From Cichorium intybus (Eukaryota; Streptophyta; Magnoliopsida; Asterales; Asteraceae): a stretch of 64,000 bases of DNA. The first letter of the stretch is position 1. Each line of letters opens with the position of its first letter. The notes below the pieces were generated by a model. The model had not been told where the DNA came from. It worked only from the letters and a program-made list of their open reading frames with translations, and made no database searches. The translations under genes were made by a program, and so were the position numbers. This document shows positions 17,783 to 33,039 of this stretch, piece by piece. The stretch covers positions 91,090,750-91,154,749 of the forward strand of contig CM042015.1 in the NCBI GenBank assembly GCA_023525715.1. The letters are read 5' to 3'.

Positions 17783-18892
17783 TTAAGATTTGTTTTGAAA
17801 ACCTGTCATTTGGAAAGATTTCTGATTGTGTGAAAGGTATCCTTTATGTAATGACTTGTCTGATAACCTTTCTTTGTTCTTGGGATGAGGATGGTTTTGA
17901 AAATTTTTTTGTTTTTGTGGCAAGGAGGTTGGTTTCAAAGGTTTCTTTTGGGTTTGTTTGAAAACTTTGGGTTTGCCTTGTTCCTTTTGAAGAGCAATTT
18001 GTTTAGAGGTACTGTCTTTCTTGTAAAAGGAGTTTGCTCTATTCAAAAAGTCTTTAAGTTTGGAGTTTTGGTTGGTAATTTGGAATTGGTGGGTTGAAGA
18101 CCTATTAGTGAAAGATCTTTTGGAAACACTGAAATTAGTATCATCTGGGTTACAGTTGATAACTGTTTCGTCGTCTGAATTTTCCTCATTAACAGATGTG
18201 GATAGATGTGTTAGAGTTGATTCAGAGTTTTCACTGTTTGTCCTGGTTTCTTGTTTGTCTTGTTCGATTTCGAAGGATTTTCTTCCTAATCCAGGTCTGT
18301 AATTCGTATCGATTTTGCCAGATCCTAAGGATGTTGCTTTGATGAAAATATCATCACTTAGCTTTCTAGCAAGATTGATAGAATCCAGTTTTCCTTGAAA
18401 TCTTTGATTCTCGGATTCAAGAAGTTTGATTTGTTTTGAAGAATCATCTAGTTTTAGAATCAAACTAGTGTTTTTGTCAGTTAAATCTTGAATTTTTAGT
18501 TTTAACTGAAGGACTTCTATTTCTAAGGTATCTTTTATTTCAGATGGAAAAACAGATTGATTTTTTATTTCCAAGTCCCTTTTTTGTTTTAGAGCTTCAT
18601 TTAATTGATCTAAGACGTGATTATATTCTTCTGATTTTCGTTCGATGTCTCTTTCAAGTTTGTCTCTAGTCCTTGTTGATTCTCCAAATCTGAGTTGCAA
18701 GGTTTGTAATTCAGATTTGCAGATATCAGATTTGACTATTGTGTCATGATATAGTTTGAGATCAGCTTTCAAACTGTTCTCAATCTTAGTCATGTGGGAC
18801 TCAAATGGTGTTTTTGAAAGACCGATTTCTGAGATCATAGACCATACCTGATCGATGACATATGGAGCTCTTGAGTAGGTTGTGGAAGACAT
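17783..18892 (-). CDS. Retrotransposon gag-like protein, 369 aa
   Basis: The only long frame in the retroelement interior, starting about 210 bp downstream of the 5' LTR and its PBS, where gag is expected. Residues about 60-180 have heptad-like Leu/Ile spacing with many Glu/Lys, which suggests coiled coil. The C-terminal third is rich in Lys, Gln, Ser and Phe and looks like a basic, disordered nucleic-acid-binding tail. I see no CCHC zinc knuckle. By position I infer a capsid or nucleocapsid-like product that would act in trans with a complete relative. The frame is intact, in line with the youth of the insertion. Confidence 0.65.
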   Translation of the reverse strand: MSSTTYSRAPYVIDQVWSMISEIGLSKTPFESHMTKIENSLKADLKLYHDTIVKSDICKSELQTLQLRFGESTRTRDKLERDIERKSEEYNHVLDQLNEALKQKRDLEIKNQSVFPSEIKDTLEIEVLQLKLKIQDLTDKNTSLILKLDDSSKQIKLLESENQRFQGKLDSINLARKLSDDIFIKATSLGSGKIDTNYRPGLGRKSFEIEQDKQETRTNSENSESTLTHLSTSVNEENSDDETVINCNPDDTNFSVSKRSFTNRSSTHQFQITNQNSKLKDFLNRANSFYKKDSTSKQIALQKEQGKPKVFKQTQKKPLKPTSLPQKQKNFQNHPHPKNKERLSDKSLHKGYLSHNQKSFQMTGFQNKS

Positions 18893-19082
18893 TTTTGGGT
18901 TGTTTTTTTTTTTTTTTTTTTTGAAAATTTTAAAATTTTAAATTTTTTTATTAATTTTTTTTTTGTTTTGAAAGGATTTTGAACAAGTGATATTAAAATG
19001 AAATTTTTAAGGAAAACTTATTGGTTGGTTATAAAAACGCTACACAAATAAAGTTTTCGACAAAAATTTCAGACTAAATCAC

Positions 19083-19100
19083 ACGAGCTCTGATACCAAT
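19083..19100 (-). other. Primer-binding site, initiator-Met tRNA type
   Basis: On the minus strand TTGGTATCAGAGCTCGTG lies directly downstream of the 5' LTR end at 19101, as expected for priming by tRNA-iMet. Confidence 0.85.
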
Positions 19101-20491
19101 TGTTGATTAATATACGATAACTGATCACCACGAATAAGGTTTTTAAGCCGATTACTGTGTGACAGATATGTATTTTATCTATAATATGTGGAATAAATAA
19201 GAGTTGCGGAATAAATATAAACTAAAACTAAGTTACTGAAAACTATAAATAAGTAAAATAAAGCGGTAAATCTAAACTAGACAGTATTTAAATAGACAGA
19301 AAGCGGTAAATAAAGTAAATGTTAGAAGTTAGAGGTTAGATGTAATAAACGCCATTATCAATGATAAAGTGTTTTTACAATAAATAAAAAGGTTAGAAGT
19401 TAGAAGTTAGAAGTTAGATGTCTCGGTTAAATACAGTCCACATATGTTTTCGTTGTCAAGGTTCAATTCGGATGTATTGGATATTTGGTACAGTTGATTT
19501 ATAACAGTTTAAATAAATCAATAACGACACAGGTAAATTCAAAAGAACTTATCGATAGCTGAGGAAGATGGTGTTTTCTTTGAAGTGTCGATTCTTGTTC
19601 TTTACGGTAGGATGAGGTTTGGTAGTTTTTTTGGTGTTTGGTGAAATGGGTTTTTGGTGTCGGTTTAATTGAAATGCACGGGGTTTTTGTGGTTTAGTTT
19701 TTGTGGTGTATGTATTTGGTAGAGGGTGTGTAGGTTTTGTAGTTTGGTATTCGGGTTGAGGTTGTTTAGTGGTTTGAAGTTTGGTGTCGGATAGAGGTTT
19801 TGTTTTTGTGTAGGGTAGAGTTTTGTTTGGTGTCGGGTAGAGGTTTTGTATGGTGTTTGTTTGTGTGTGTGTTTTCTCTGGTTGAGAAGGGTTTTCTAGA
19901 GAGTTTTTGGCAGGTTTTTTGCTCTTTGGACGTGGGGTAATCTTGATGTATTGGTTCTTGAATGGGTATAGTGTGGTGGAAGGTTTTTCTGCACAAGAAT
20001 GGCAAGAGGTTTGCTTCTTATTTATAGTCACTGAATACAGGCATCGCGTCGCGACCGGAAGGTCCGTCGCGTCGCGAGGGTGCGTGATCGTGTTGCTTTT
20101 GGTCGGCCACTGGTTAGTGCGTTGGGTTGGTAGTCTCGCGTTCAAGAAGTAGGTGGTGTCGCGTCCAAGGTCTTCGTGTCGCGACCACCCTTGCCGTCGC
20201 GTCGCGATCGCTGTAGAAGTTTGGTCTTCTTCCTTGCTTCTCTTCACGTCGTGACCACAGTGTCTGTCGCGTCGTGATTGCTGTAGCAGTGTGATATTTT
20301 GTATTTTGCTCTTTGGTTTGTAGCATTACTTCCTCAGGTTTGGTTGTTTTCTCAAAGTTTCTCGGGTCTTGATTCATTCTTGTTTTTGATCTTGAGTCCA
20401 TGCAACCTGAAATAAACTGATAATATTTGTTAGATAAAAACAGTTCATCTCATTTCAGTGATTTTCACATACAAAAATATATTTTTCAACA
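19101..20491 (-). repeat. 5' LTR of the retrotransposon
   Basis: The right copy, the 5' LTR in the transcription sense, with the same length and ends as the left one. It carries a nearly identical 232-aa open frame (19549-20247) and the CpG motif cluster at 20041-20278. Confidence 0.93.
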
Positions 20492-20496
20492 ATTTC
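20492..20496. repeat. Target-site duplication, right (ATTTC)
   Basis: Partner of 14421-14425. Confidence 0.92.
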
Positions 20497-21934
20497 TTGA
20501 TTGTCGAATGAATATCGCACTCTAACGAATAACAAATAGTATAAAAATAAATATTACGTCTTTTAATAGCATGATACCATCGAAATATCTATTATACCAT
20601 ATTTATTCGAAAAACACACCAAACACTCGTATTTCATACACAAAATTCGTAGAAACAAACGAATAACAAAAAGTATGAAACAATTAATGACATAGAAGCA
20701 TGGAAACATCTCTTATAACATCTATATTCTTAAACCAAATCAAACCCTCCATAATCATAAAAAATTTGTAGAAACAATTTCATGATTTTATATATCACAA
20801 TCTTACGAATAACAAATACCATAGAAAATTTAGATACTACAACTTTAAATAACATAAAAGTGCCAAAATAACTATTATGATGTTTGTATTTAAGATACAT
20901 CAAACACTCCTAAATAATACAAAGAATATAAAAACAATTTCAAGAATATAGAAAATCAACATATGTTTGGTGTATTTTTCCAATTTCTTCTAGTCTTCAT
21001 ATTTTAACACAAACACTTAAAAGACATGAATGTTTTCTATGAGAAAATTCTACTTAAATAGCAATATGTATAAATGAGAGGAATATAAAAAGTTATTAGT
21101 AAAGACTATTAATTTAAGAAATATGAAGAGTTTTTAGGTTTCAAATTAAACAATTAATACATAAATGCAATTATTATTTTTTTAATCAATAGAAAACTAC
21201 CTTTTTTGAGAATTTTCATTATTAGAAAAAACAGTTTTGGTCAAAGTTTTTGTTAATTTCATATTTCAGTTTAGATTTTTCATTGAACATTATGTTATAT
21301 TTTTTTTAATCATTTATAAAGTAGTATTTCAACAAAATTTTCCAAGTTTATTGATATTTTATTTTCGTTCTGAATGAAAAAATTAGTATATTAGATTGCT
21401 AACTATATACTGATAGAATTAAAATTATAATATTTACAACTGAATAACAAATTAAGTATGTTATGTTAAAAATCATAGAATTAACATTGAAAATAGAGTT
21501 ATAGATGAGTTTATTTTTCATCGAACATTATGTTATATTTTTTAATAATTTTAAAAGTAGTATTTGAACGTATTTTATCAACTTCATATAGATATATATT
21601 TTTTGTTTTGAATGAAAAAAGTAAGTATATTAGATTGATAACTATATACTGATAGAATTAAAAAGATAATATTTACAACCAAACTAAAGTAATAAATTAA
21701 ATATATTATGTTTAAAATCATAGAATTAATATTGAAGATATAATTATAAATGATTTAAGTGAGTAGTTAAGAGAGAAAATGAAAAAGTCTTGTTAGTTTC
21801 AAATGATTGTGGTTTAAGTATTAAAAGAAATTTAGAAAATCAATGGGAATATGAAAAGACATGGGAGCACCATCACATCTAATAGAAATGGTAGATATCA
21901 CTTTGGGCCACAATGAAAATTAATATATCAAATT

Positions 21935-22205
21935 CCCCAGTCACTCAGCTTCTTTACCAGCAGCAGACAATGCTACAAACTCAGACTCCATAGTTGAGTT
22001 TGTAATACAAGTCTGTTTCTTGGATGCCCAATAAATGAACCTCCTCCAAGTAGAAAAACCCAACCACTAGTAGAGGAGTGATCCTCTAAGTTGGTAATCC
22101 AGTTGGCATATGAATAACCTTCCAAGACAGAAGGATATCCATTATATGTCAAACCATAATTCATGGTCCCTTTCAAATAATTGAATACTCTATTTATAGC
22201 TTGCT
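21935..22205 (-). pseudogene. Copia RNase H region relic
   Basis: The minus-strand frame reads AINRVFNYLKGTMNYGL, then NGYPSVLEGYSYANW, DHSSTSGWVFLLGGG and a degraded SxxQ/TMESE region. This is the Copia stretch YLKGT...GYSDADW...STSGYVFxLGGGAISW...STxEAE. The expected Asp in YSDANW is Tyr, and frameshifts follow GGG. It is a fragment of an older element. Confidence 0.85.
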
Positions 22206-22560
22206 AATATGCTTTGACACGCACACAGATCGTGTGATCCTTCACAGGTCATGTGATCACAAAGGTTAGAAACCAGGCTATTTTAGAAAAGTCGGGCTAT
22301 TTCAAAAACGAGCTATTCTAGAAAAAACAAAATTTTGATCCTACACGGGTCGACCCCAGCCAGGGGCTCTTCTCTTGGGACCCCGCCAGGGGATTCTGCT
22401 CTTTGGACCCCACTACCAGGGGTGCTGCCCCCGAATCCTGGTCAGTTCAGGGGCTTCGTCCCTAAATGACAGTGCACTTTAAACCTTGATCAAACTCAAA
22501 CAAGTGTGCACTCCGTAGCTCCCTTACTTCTTTGATATTTGTCAAGATTGTATTTGGTTA
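22206..22560. other. GC-richer retroelement debris
   Basis: No gene. Repeated CCAGGGG(C/A)TTCT and GGGACCCC words at 22350-22460 form a local GC-rich patch. This kind of sequence is common in plant retroelement LTRs, and it adjoins the Copia RNase H relic. Confidence 0.4.
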
Positions 22561-23244
22561 ACAAGTTAATCCATTACACTTAAATAACATTAGTAATATA
22601 AAACCACCAACAGTTTATGTCAATGACAATAGGTTGTGTAATGCTCTTGCTCGATATTAAATAAAACATTAGGACCCTAGAAAGAAATGGACTTTTCTGA
22701 TTAAAGAACTTGGAATTTGGTTTTAAAAGCATCTGAATTGCATCGTATATTTATGGTTTATTTATGAAGTGATTATTATAAATGCTTCTTATACCCATCT
22801 ATTCACAAAAGAAGGGGTCTTTGCAATATCCTTAAGCTCAGAAGAGCATCATCTCTCCTATTGACCCTGGAAACAACAACTACATTCCCACCATTTCCAG
22901 AGGGAACTTCCCACCTTATGGCAAAGATTTACCAATCACGAGCCTACCCATGACCACCCATGGATTTAGCAATAGTTGTCTTGTCATTGACTTTTTATAG
23001 GTAGATATAATGTATTGTGGCATTTCTTAATTATCCTTGCATCGAATATGACCCAAGTTAGACATTTGCCTTTTTATATGTATCAATTAACACATTATAA
23101 AGATCATTAATATGTTATCAGAAGATGTATTTTTACCTATAAGGCACCAAATTGCTCGTTTAACTATCCTATGGTGGAAATTTAATTTTACATAATTCAG
23201 CCATGGTGATTTGATTTTTTAAACGATGATACCATTATCATAAA

Positions 23245-23456
23245 CTAGGCGAATGTTTGCGTGTTACGCAGAATACGATAATTTTTAACTAAAATATTGA
23301 CATTTTTGTTATTAATAACTATGCAATTGTCATTAACTTTAAATAATTATAATTCATATATTAAGTTGTTATAAAATATACTAATTATTTTAAATATACG
23401 ATAAAATAGATACATATATAGAGATCATCTCGATAGCCTCTATCATAGATTGTATG

Positions 23457-23544
<88 letters not shown>

Positions 23545-24547
23545 TTTATTGTTAATTATTATGATGTTTAATCAATTTATATATGCATCATTCACGATCA
23601 TATCATCTCAATTGTACCTATTGAATGTTTCATATGAATAAAACTTGATATAAATCTTATCTAATAATATTATTAATTATTGTTATAGTTATTTAATTTT
23701 AATAGAGCTTATTTGGCCATCTTTTTTATTTCGATCATGATTATTTTTTCAAATATCAATAATTTTTTCTAGGTAAATAGAATATATTTCTTAATTTTGT
23801 CTTATTGATAACTATTGTTATATTTAATTTATTAAAAAATTATTTGTTGGAAAAAATTTTGAAAAATATATTCAGTTAAATTACTTTGTTAATTTAGCAT
23901 TTTAATTTAGGTTACATATTCAACATTACTTTTTGTTAATCAATTTAGATAGATACTTTTAATATTAATTAAATAAATTATTATTTGACCATTTTTTATT
24001 TTGATAATTATTACAATTTCAAATATCACCATTGTTTTTAAGGCAACTTAATATATTTTTAATTTATGTTATTTATAACTATTATTATTTTTAATTAATA
24101 AAATCATTACCACTTTTATAGATTTTAATTATTATAAAAATAGTTTTAGTCAAAATTTTATCAGTTTATCATTTCTATTTAGGTTTTATGTTTAGACATT
24201 CACTTTGAACTTTTTAACTATTCGAAAAAGTAGTATTCGGATAATTGTTTCAAGGTTATTCAACATTTCGATTTACGTTTTGAATTTAACATCATTTTTA
24301 GATCAAATATGTTAGTTTAATAAGTATAATGTTGTAGCATTAAAAAATATAATGTTTTACATCTAATTTTAAGCAATAAATTAAGTATGTTTAGTTGAAA
24401 GTTGAAGAATTAAGTTTAGAATATTTAATTTATTTTCACTTATCTCACATTAATTAACCAAATTGTAATCATTATTAAAAAATTTTGAAAAGTCATGGAA
24501 GTTTCAAATTGATGTGGTACAAGTATTTGTGCTTATTTCATAATAGA
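23245..24547 (-). mobile_element. Helitron A in intron 1 of the dead GDSL copy
   Basis: On the minus strand the 5' end is TCTATTATGAAATAAGCAC (24547) and the 3' end is CTGCGTAACACGCAAACATT, CGC, CTAG, then host T. The hairpin is decayed (core TGCGT-AAC-ACGCA). It is 1303 bp, AT-rich and non-coding, with an internal TA tract at 23459-23540. The intact paralogue has the uninterrupted site ATCATAAATGCTC at 40258-40270. Confidence 0.78.
23459..23540. repeat. (TA)n microsatellite inside Helitron A
   Basis: About 82 bp of TA repeats. Confidence 0.95.
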
Positions 24548-24549
24548 TA

Positions 24550-26643
<2,094 letters not shown>

Positions 26644-26837
26644 TGCTCGTCTAATCAAATTCGGTTTTATATTCATATGCATTTCATTCAGCTGAATTTG
26701 TGGGGGTTAAAAGAATTTGCCACCTTACTTAGATCCATGTTTGACTATTGAAGACCTCAAGACTGGTATTAGCTTTTCCTTTGTCGGTGCTGGTTTCGAC
26801 CCACTTACCTCCCAACTTGGTGTAATCTCTCTCCCTC

Positions 26838-26861
26838 ACACACACACACACACACACACAC
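26838..26861. repeat. (CA)n microsatellite at intron 2 start of dead GDSL copy
   Basis: CA repeats follow a CT-rich start of intron 2. The intact paralogue has (TC)n then (TA)n at the same place, so this site mutates fast. Confidence 0.9.
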
Positions 26862-27238
26862 TCAAAATTATCCTATTCTAAATAAAATATATGATGTTCA
26901 TTAGTCCTCAATAACTTTTAGTGAGTAGTTAAATAAATCAATAAAAATAGTCAAAATCTAGTCTAGATTGTATTTTGAAACTAGATTAGATGTAAATAAA
27001 AATTGTCATTTGCTAAATATAATTATCTTCGTATCCTAAGAAATAAAATCGTTTAAGATATTTAAAGGCATAATAATGGAATAATCAAAATATGAGGTGT
27101 TGGAAAAAGAAATTACAGCAATTTGAACTATAAGGAAAAAAAATAGTTTCATAGTTTATATCAAATCAACATTTTTTCATACATTTTAATTATTGAATTA
27201 TGAAATTCATTAAACTCATGTATTTCGGTATTTTGAAA

Positions 27239-27956
27239 TGGCAAATGGCACTGTAGCCCAACCGACTATTGGTTGTTGGTTTAAAAGGTCCCTGAACTTT
27301 TTTTTTTTTTTTTTTTTTTTTGCTTTCTACGGGAATGAACTTATGTTTTGTGTGTTTAAATAGTCCCTAAGTCGAAATTTAAGGGGTAATCCGGTTACCC
27401 GTGCCTAGTCATTAAATTGGAGTGTCACATCATCACATTCTTCTTCTCATTAAACCTCACTGTGAACTCTAGTCCTTGCCCATTGATCTCCCCACCGCCT
27501 GTGATTCCAACATTTTCCAGAAACTTCTTGGGTCGGATTGTTGAACTGCAGATGATAATGTCTCTGGTAGGTTTCTTATGACGAAATTGATAACTGAGTC
27601 TGTAATTTAGTAGCGAAATGTGGCAGAATTTCGTATGAGTTGTGGGAATCGAATGGAAAAGAAGAGTTGCGTATGAGAAATTTGCAGACATTTCAAGGAG
27701 GTGATGATTACAGGTTACAATCTAAGGATGAAATGTTGGCGGGAGTATTGACGGTATTTGTTGAATAATCTAACACATAGGCTTACATGTAGGACTTAAT
27801 TATCCTTCTCAATGTACATGTAAAACCGGTTACAAAGTTAAGGTGTCCAAGAAAACAGGTAAAAATCAAGTTCATTCCCCTAGAAACAAGAAAAATACTT
27901 TAAGGACAATTTAAACCAACATTCAATAGTTGGTTGGGCTACATTATCATTTTGCA
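27239..27956. mobile_element. MULE-like element in intron 2 of the dead GDSL copy
   Basis: Terminal inverted repeats of roughly 100 bp: the left has GGCAAATGGCACTGTAGCCC then CCCTGAACT and GGGAATGAAC; the right is the inverted form (TTCATTCCCC ... GGGCTACATTATCATTTTGC). Near-matching TTTTGAAA/TTTGAAAA flanks fit a short target duplication. The middle carries a minus-strand 88-aa open frame (27425-27691), Ser/Thr/His-rich with a GGGEINGQG stretch, possibly captured host sequence; I cannot name it. No transposase. The paralogue intron lacks the element. Confidence 0.7.
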
Positions 27957-28129
27957 TTTGAAAAAACGTATTCTAAAAATACTAAAAAGTTTGTTTTCCT
28001 TCCATTCACTTAATTTTGAAAACATTGAATGCCGACTTTCAAAATTAATTAATAATTGAAACACCTCCCTTTTGGATGTTCAAAAAGCCCTCGCCTTCAA
28101 TGAGCAGTATCTTTCAATTCATATATATG

Positions 28130-28460
28130 TTATGACAAATTCTATTACGGCGCAAATTCTAATTTATTTAATTGATCCCATTGATAATACAGAACTAATG
28201 CTTCTATGAATCGTTTTACTTGCAAATATAACAAATTATACAGTCGTGGGACGTTCAACGGTTAGAGTTTGTCCGTGTTCAGGTCACTCTCCAACTTCTT
28301 GTGGTCCTTCAAGTTAATCCTCCTATGAATCCAAATACTACACAGCCATGTGTTTTACTTTTAGTACCTTTCATGTGGACTTTTGGTGGTATATGGTAGG
28401 GCCGGGGTCATAAGTGTAAAGAACATCACATGATTTTAATGAGGTTTCGTGTTACACGCG
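28130..28460. other. Duplicated GDSL intron 2 sequence
   Basis: This block (GTGGGACGTTCAACGG ... GAACATCACATGATTTTAAT) aligns with 40840-41160 of the intact gene. It shows that the whole locus, not only the exons, was duplicated. No independent gene. Confidence 0.8.
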
Positions 28461-29820
28461 TAAGAATCTTAGTAAATTAAGTAGTAGTATCTTTTGAATG
28501 GGTAAAATATAGGGGGGAAAATAGTTGCTCTTGGTTGGATTGGAGTTGTTCTCCTTTGTTTCTTTCTTAAAAACTCTTTTGTTCGTTGTACATTTTTTAT
28601 TCCTCCTTGCTTAGTCACTTGCTAAGCTTGGGGCTCTTTTTATATATATATTATATTTGCCGTTTCAAAAAAAAAAAGAAATTGATAGAACATAAATGCT
28701 TTTAACTACTTAAATCGATGATTTTACGGTTGTATGTCATGATTTTCGTGTCAACCAACTTCTTTTTCGTGTTAATCGCCAATAGAAAGAAAAAAAAAGA
28801 TACACCCACCTATGTCAAACATTTATTCTTAATGCATCAACACTTGGTTCTTTTGGTTCAAGCCACAAAAAAGCACTCGTCTAACCAAATGGTTCTGATG
28901 TTTGACTATTTCCTTTTACAGAGTGCACTTACACAATCACAACAACTAGATTTATTCAAGGAATATAAAAGAAAACTCGAGTCGGCAATAGGAAAAGAAA
29001 GGACAGATGATTTGGTTACTTTCAACTACTATGGACATGTAACAACTCGACGCTCAACTTATCCAAATATCGCGGATTATCAGAAATTTCAGTGTCAGAA
29101 AATTGAAGAATTCTTGCAGGTTTACCATTTTTCACCTTCCTTGTTATATTATAATCTTGATATTATGGTAGGGACTGAGTCAGGAAAAACATTAAAAAAG
29201 AAAACTCAAAACAATTGTTATATTACAAATACACAACTCTAGTACAACAATAGTATCCATATACAATGTTTGTGGGGGTAAAATGACTAAAAACGCCTAC
29301 TATTTTCTATATAACACTACAAGATATGGTGTTATTAGTGGCGATAATTTTTGCCGTTAAAGATGTGAAAAATCACCTCTAATATTTTTACCGGCGACTT
29401 ATCGCCGTTAAAAAGTCGCCACAAAAGCATCGTCGGTAATGCTCAATAATCGCCGGTGTCACCCGTCGCCGCTAAAGACCCTTATCGCCGCTGTTTCTGT
29501 CACTGCTAATGATACTTCACTCTCCGGTACTGATGACGTGTCACCGGCGTACGTCGTCGCCCGTAATGGGGATATGGTGTCGCCGCTAATACTATTTTTT
29601 AATTTTTTTAAAATTAGTAATATTATTATAATTTTTTTTGGGATTATTAATATTTTTTAATATAAAACTCAAATTACAAATATTATTCAAAATACGGGAT
29701 AAACGATTTGAAACAAATAACATCGAAAACATAAAACATATTAACGTAATATCGTTTACACAAATTAAAAAAGTCATGAAACATAAAATACGTATAAAGT
29801 CACAAAACATAAACTAAAAA

Positions 29821-31088
<1,268 letters not shown>

Positions 31089-31247
31089 CCCAGTTTTGTG
31101 ATTTGTTGTTGCAGTTTTGTGATCCCTTTTGTTTTTCTTCTTAGAGGTACAACTGCAATGTAAATTTAAAAATATTAGGCACGATTGCTGTAATAAATGA
31201 ATAAATATAGCTGAAGGTTTATCGCCTTCCCTATTGTTTTTCTTCTT

Positions 31248-31610
31248 AGGGTTTAGGGTTTACGGGTTAGGGGTTTGGGTTTAGGGTTTAAATAAGTTTA
31301 TGTTTTTGTTTTGGGTTTAGGGTTTAAATAAGTTTATGTTTTTGTTTTTGGTTTAGGGTTTAGGGTTTAGGGTTTAGGGTTTAGGGTTTAGGGTTAGGGG
31401 TTAGGGGTTAAGGGTTAGGGTTTAGGGTTTAGGGGTTAGGGTTTAAGGTTTAGGGCTTATGGGTTAGGGTTAAGGTTAGGGGTTATGGTTTAGGGTTTAA
31501 ATAAGAATATGTTTTTGTTTTGGGTTTAGGGTTTAAATAAGTTTATGTTTTTTGTTTTGGGTTAGGATTTAGGTTTTAAATTTAGAGTTTAGGTTCAAAT
31601 ATGTTTATAT
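31248..31610. repeat. Interstitial telomere-like repeats (TTTAGGG)n
   Basis: Six or more perfect plant telomere units lie at about 31345-31392, embedded in degenerate TTAGGG/TTTAGGG variants and GTTTAAATAAG interruptions over about 360 bp. They sit inside the CACTA element, upstream of its coding part, so they are not a chromosome end. Confidence 0.88.
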
Positions 31611-33039
31611 TTTTTAGGTTAGGTTAATTAGGTTTAAATAACTTTATTTAAACTTTATATTTTAAATAATTTTACTCTTTAGGATTTACGATTTAAACGT
31701 TATATTGTAAATGATTAACAAATCTATAACTTAATATATTGCTATTATCATTAACCAAATATTTAACAAATCAAATAATTAATAATTAAGTACTTAATAA
31801 CTATTTAACAAAGCAACTAATGATTCTTTAACAAAGCAACTACCTTATAATTAATTACTTTACAAATCTTTAGGTTCACGTATTGCAATTAATATCAATA
31901 AAATATTTAAAACTTAGGTTCTTAAAAATCAATTACTTAACATGAATATTTCCAAACCATATTACAAATTAAATTATATACTTAAAAATATTTCAAAGCA
32001 TATTACATATTCCAAATCATTTTGCAAATTAAGCACTTAATAATTAAGTGCTTAAAAATTAAGTACTTAACGATTAAGTGGTTATCACAATCAATTACAA
32101 ACCATATCATAATCATGAAGCATTTTTCATAAACCATTAAGAACTAATTAACATAAACTATGCATAAAGAACTTAACACATTAAGAATTTAACAAAATTG
32201 CAAAAGACCAGAACACATAGTTGATGGTGTGGTGGAGGCTTGTTTCTGGTTGAAGGTCGGCGGCGGTTTTCCGACGGCAGAACCGGTGGTGGTGGTCGTA
32301 ATAAAAGAAAAAATTAGTTCAACATCATTTTTTAACACAAACTAAGTTTGATAAATGAAAATCATACCCAATAGAGGATAGTTCAGGCCGGAAAAGAGAA
32401 GGAATCGCTGGAAAAGAGAGTGGAATCGCTGGAAAAGATAGTTCTCGCCGGAATTAGCTCAGGATCACCGATAAAGAGAAGAAAATCGCCGGTAGAAGTG
32501 AGAGGGAGCACCGGAGGTTGTTTTAGGGTGGTGGTGGTCGGAAAACCTTGCTAAATCCCCGGAAAAATCGAGAGAAATGGTTGGGTATTCTTTTGTGTAA
32601 CAGCCAAAGTGGGAACGACGGCGGGTGTAAGTGAGGCCGTTGAGTATTAGCGGCTACATGTTAAAAGCTTTATCGGCGACATGGTTATTAGCGGCAACTC
32701 AGTGAATCCCGTTTTTTTTCAAAACCGTTAGATGGTAAATTGAATAGACGGCCAGGATGGTGTATCATACGGATCGCTGACGTGGTTAATAGCGGCGACA
32801 ATACTATTAGCGGCGACATCATGGGAGGGAAATTTTCCCACTTCTTTTTCCATCGTTGGATCTAAAAATTTACGGACGATATAGATGATAAATTACGCGG
32901 ATCACTGAGTCTCCAATACCAGTGACGTCAATAGCGGCAACAACTGGTATTACCGACGACACGAAACGCGTATCTTCGTTGTTGCCGGTAATACTGGCTG
33001 TCGCTGCTAATGACGTCGCCGATATTTGTGACATTTCTA

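Larger units (their letters stand above)
14426..20491 (-). mobile_element. Young, internally deleted Copia-type LTR retrotransposon
   Basis: Two direct LTRs of 1391 bp (14426-15816 and 19101-20491) start TGTTGATTAATATACG and end TTTTTCAACA. Each flank has the 5-bp duplication ATTTC. I counted about 15 differences between the LTRs by eye, roughly 99% identity, many of them C/T. A minus-strand PBS, TTGGTATCAGAGCTCGTG (19083-19100), abuts the right LTR, and a purine tract reading AGGGGGAAAT abuts the left one, so transcription runs leftward. The 3284-bp interior holds a gag-like frame and a decayed protease start; integrase, RT and RNase H are missing. It is therefore non-autonomous and inserted inside the Helitron at 13370-21895. 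Confidence 0.93.
13370..21895 (-). mobile_element. Helitron interrupted by an LTR retrotransposon
   Basis: On the minus strand the 3' end is CCTGCGCAACGCGCGGG, a 7-bp stem with one G-T pair and a 3-nt loop, then TATTCGC and CTAG (13370-13373), then host T. The proposed 5' end is TCTACCATTTCTATTAGATG at 21895, followed by CTCCCATGTCTTTTC, which resembles CTTCCATGACTTTTC in the Helitron at 23245-24547. The host bases fit A|T. Removing the nested retroelement (14426-20491 plus one TSD) leaves about 2.45 kb of AT-rich DNA with no Rep/helicase coding. The 3' end is firm; the 5' end is by resemblance. Confidence 0.65.

Noticed and set aside
17885..18302. Plus-strand open frames over the gag region
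   Set aside because: They are the complement of the 369-aa minus-strand gag frame, which fits the retroelement orientation shown by the PBS.
31248..31610. A chromosome end (true telomere)
   Set aside because: Ordinary sequence and a CACTA element continue on both sides, and many units are degenerate.
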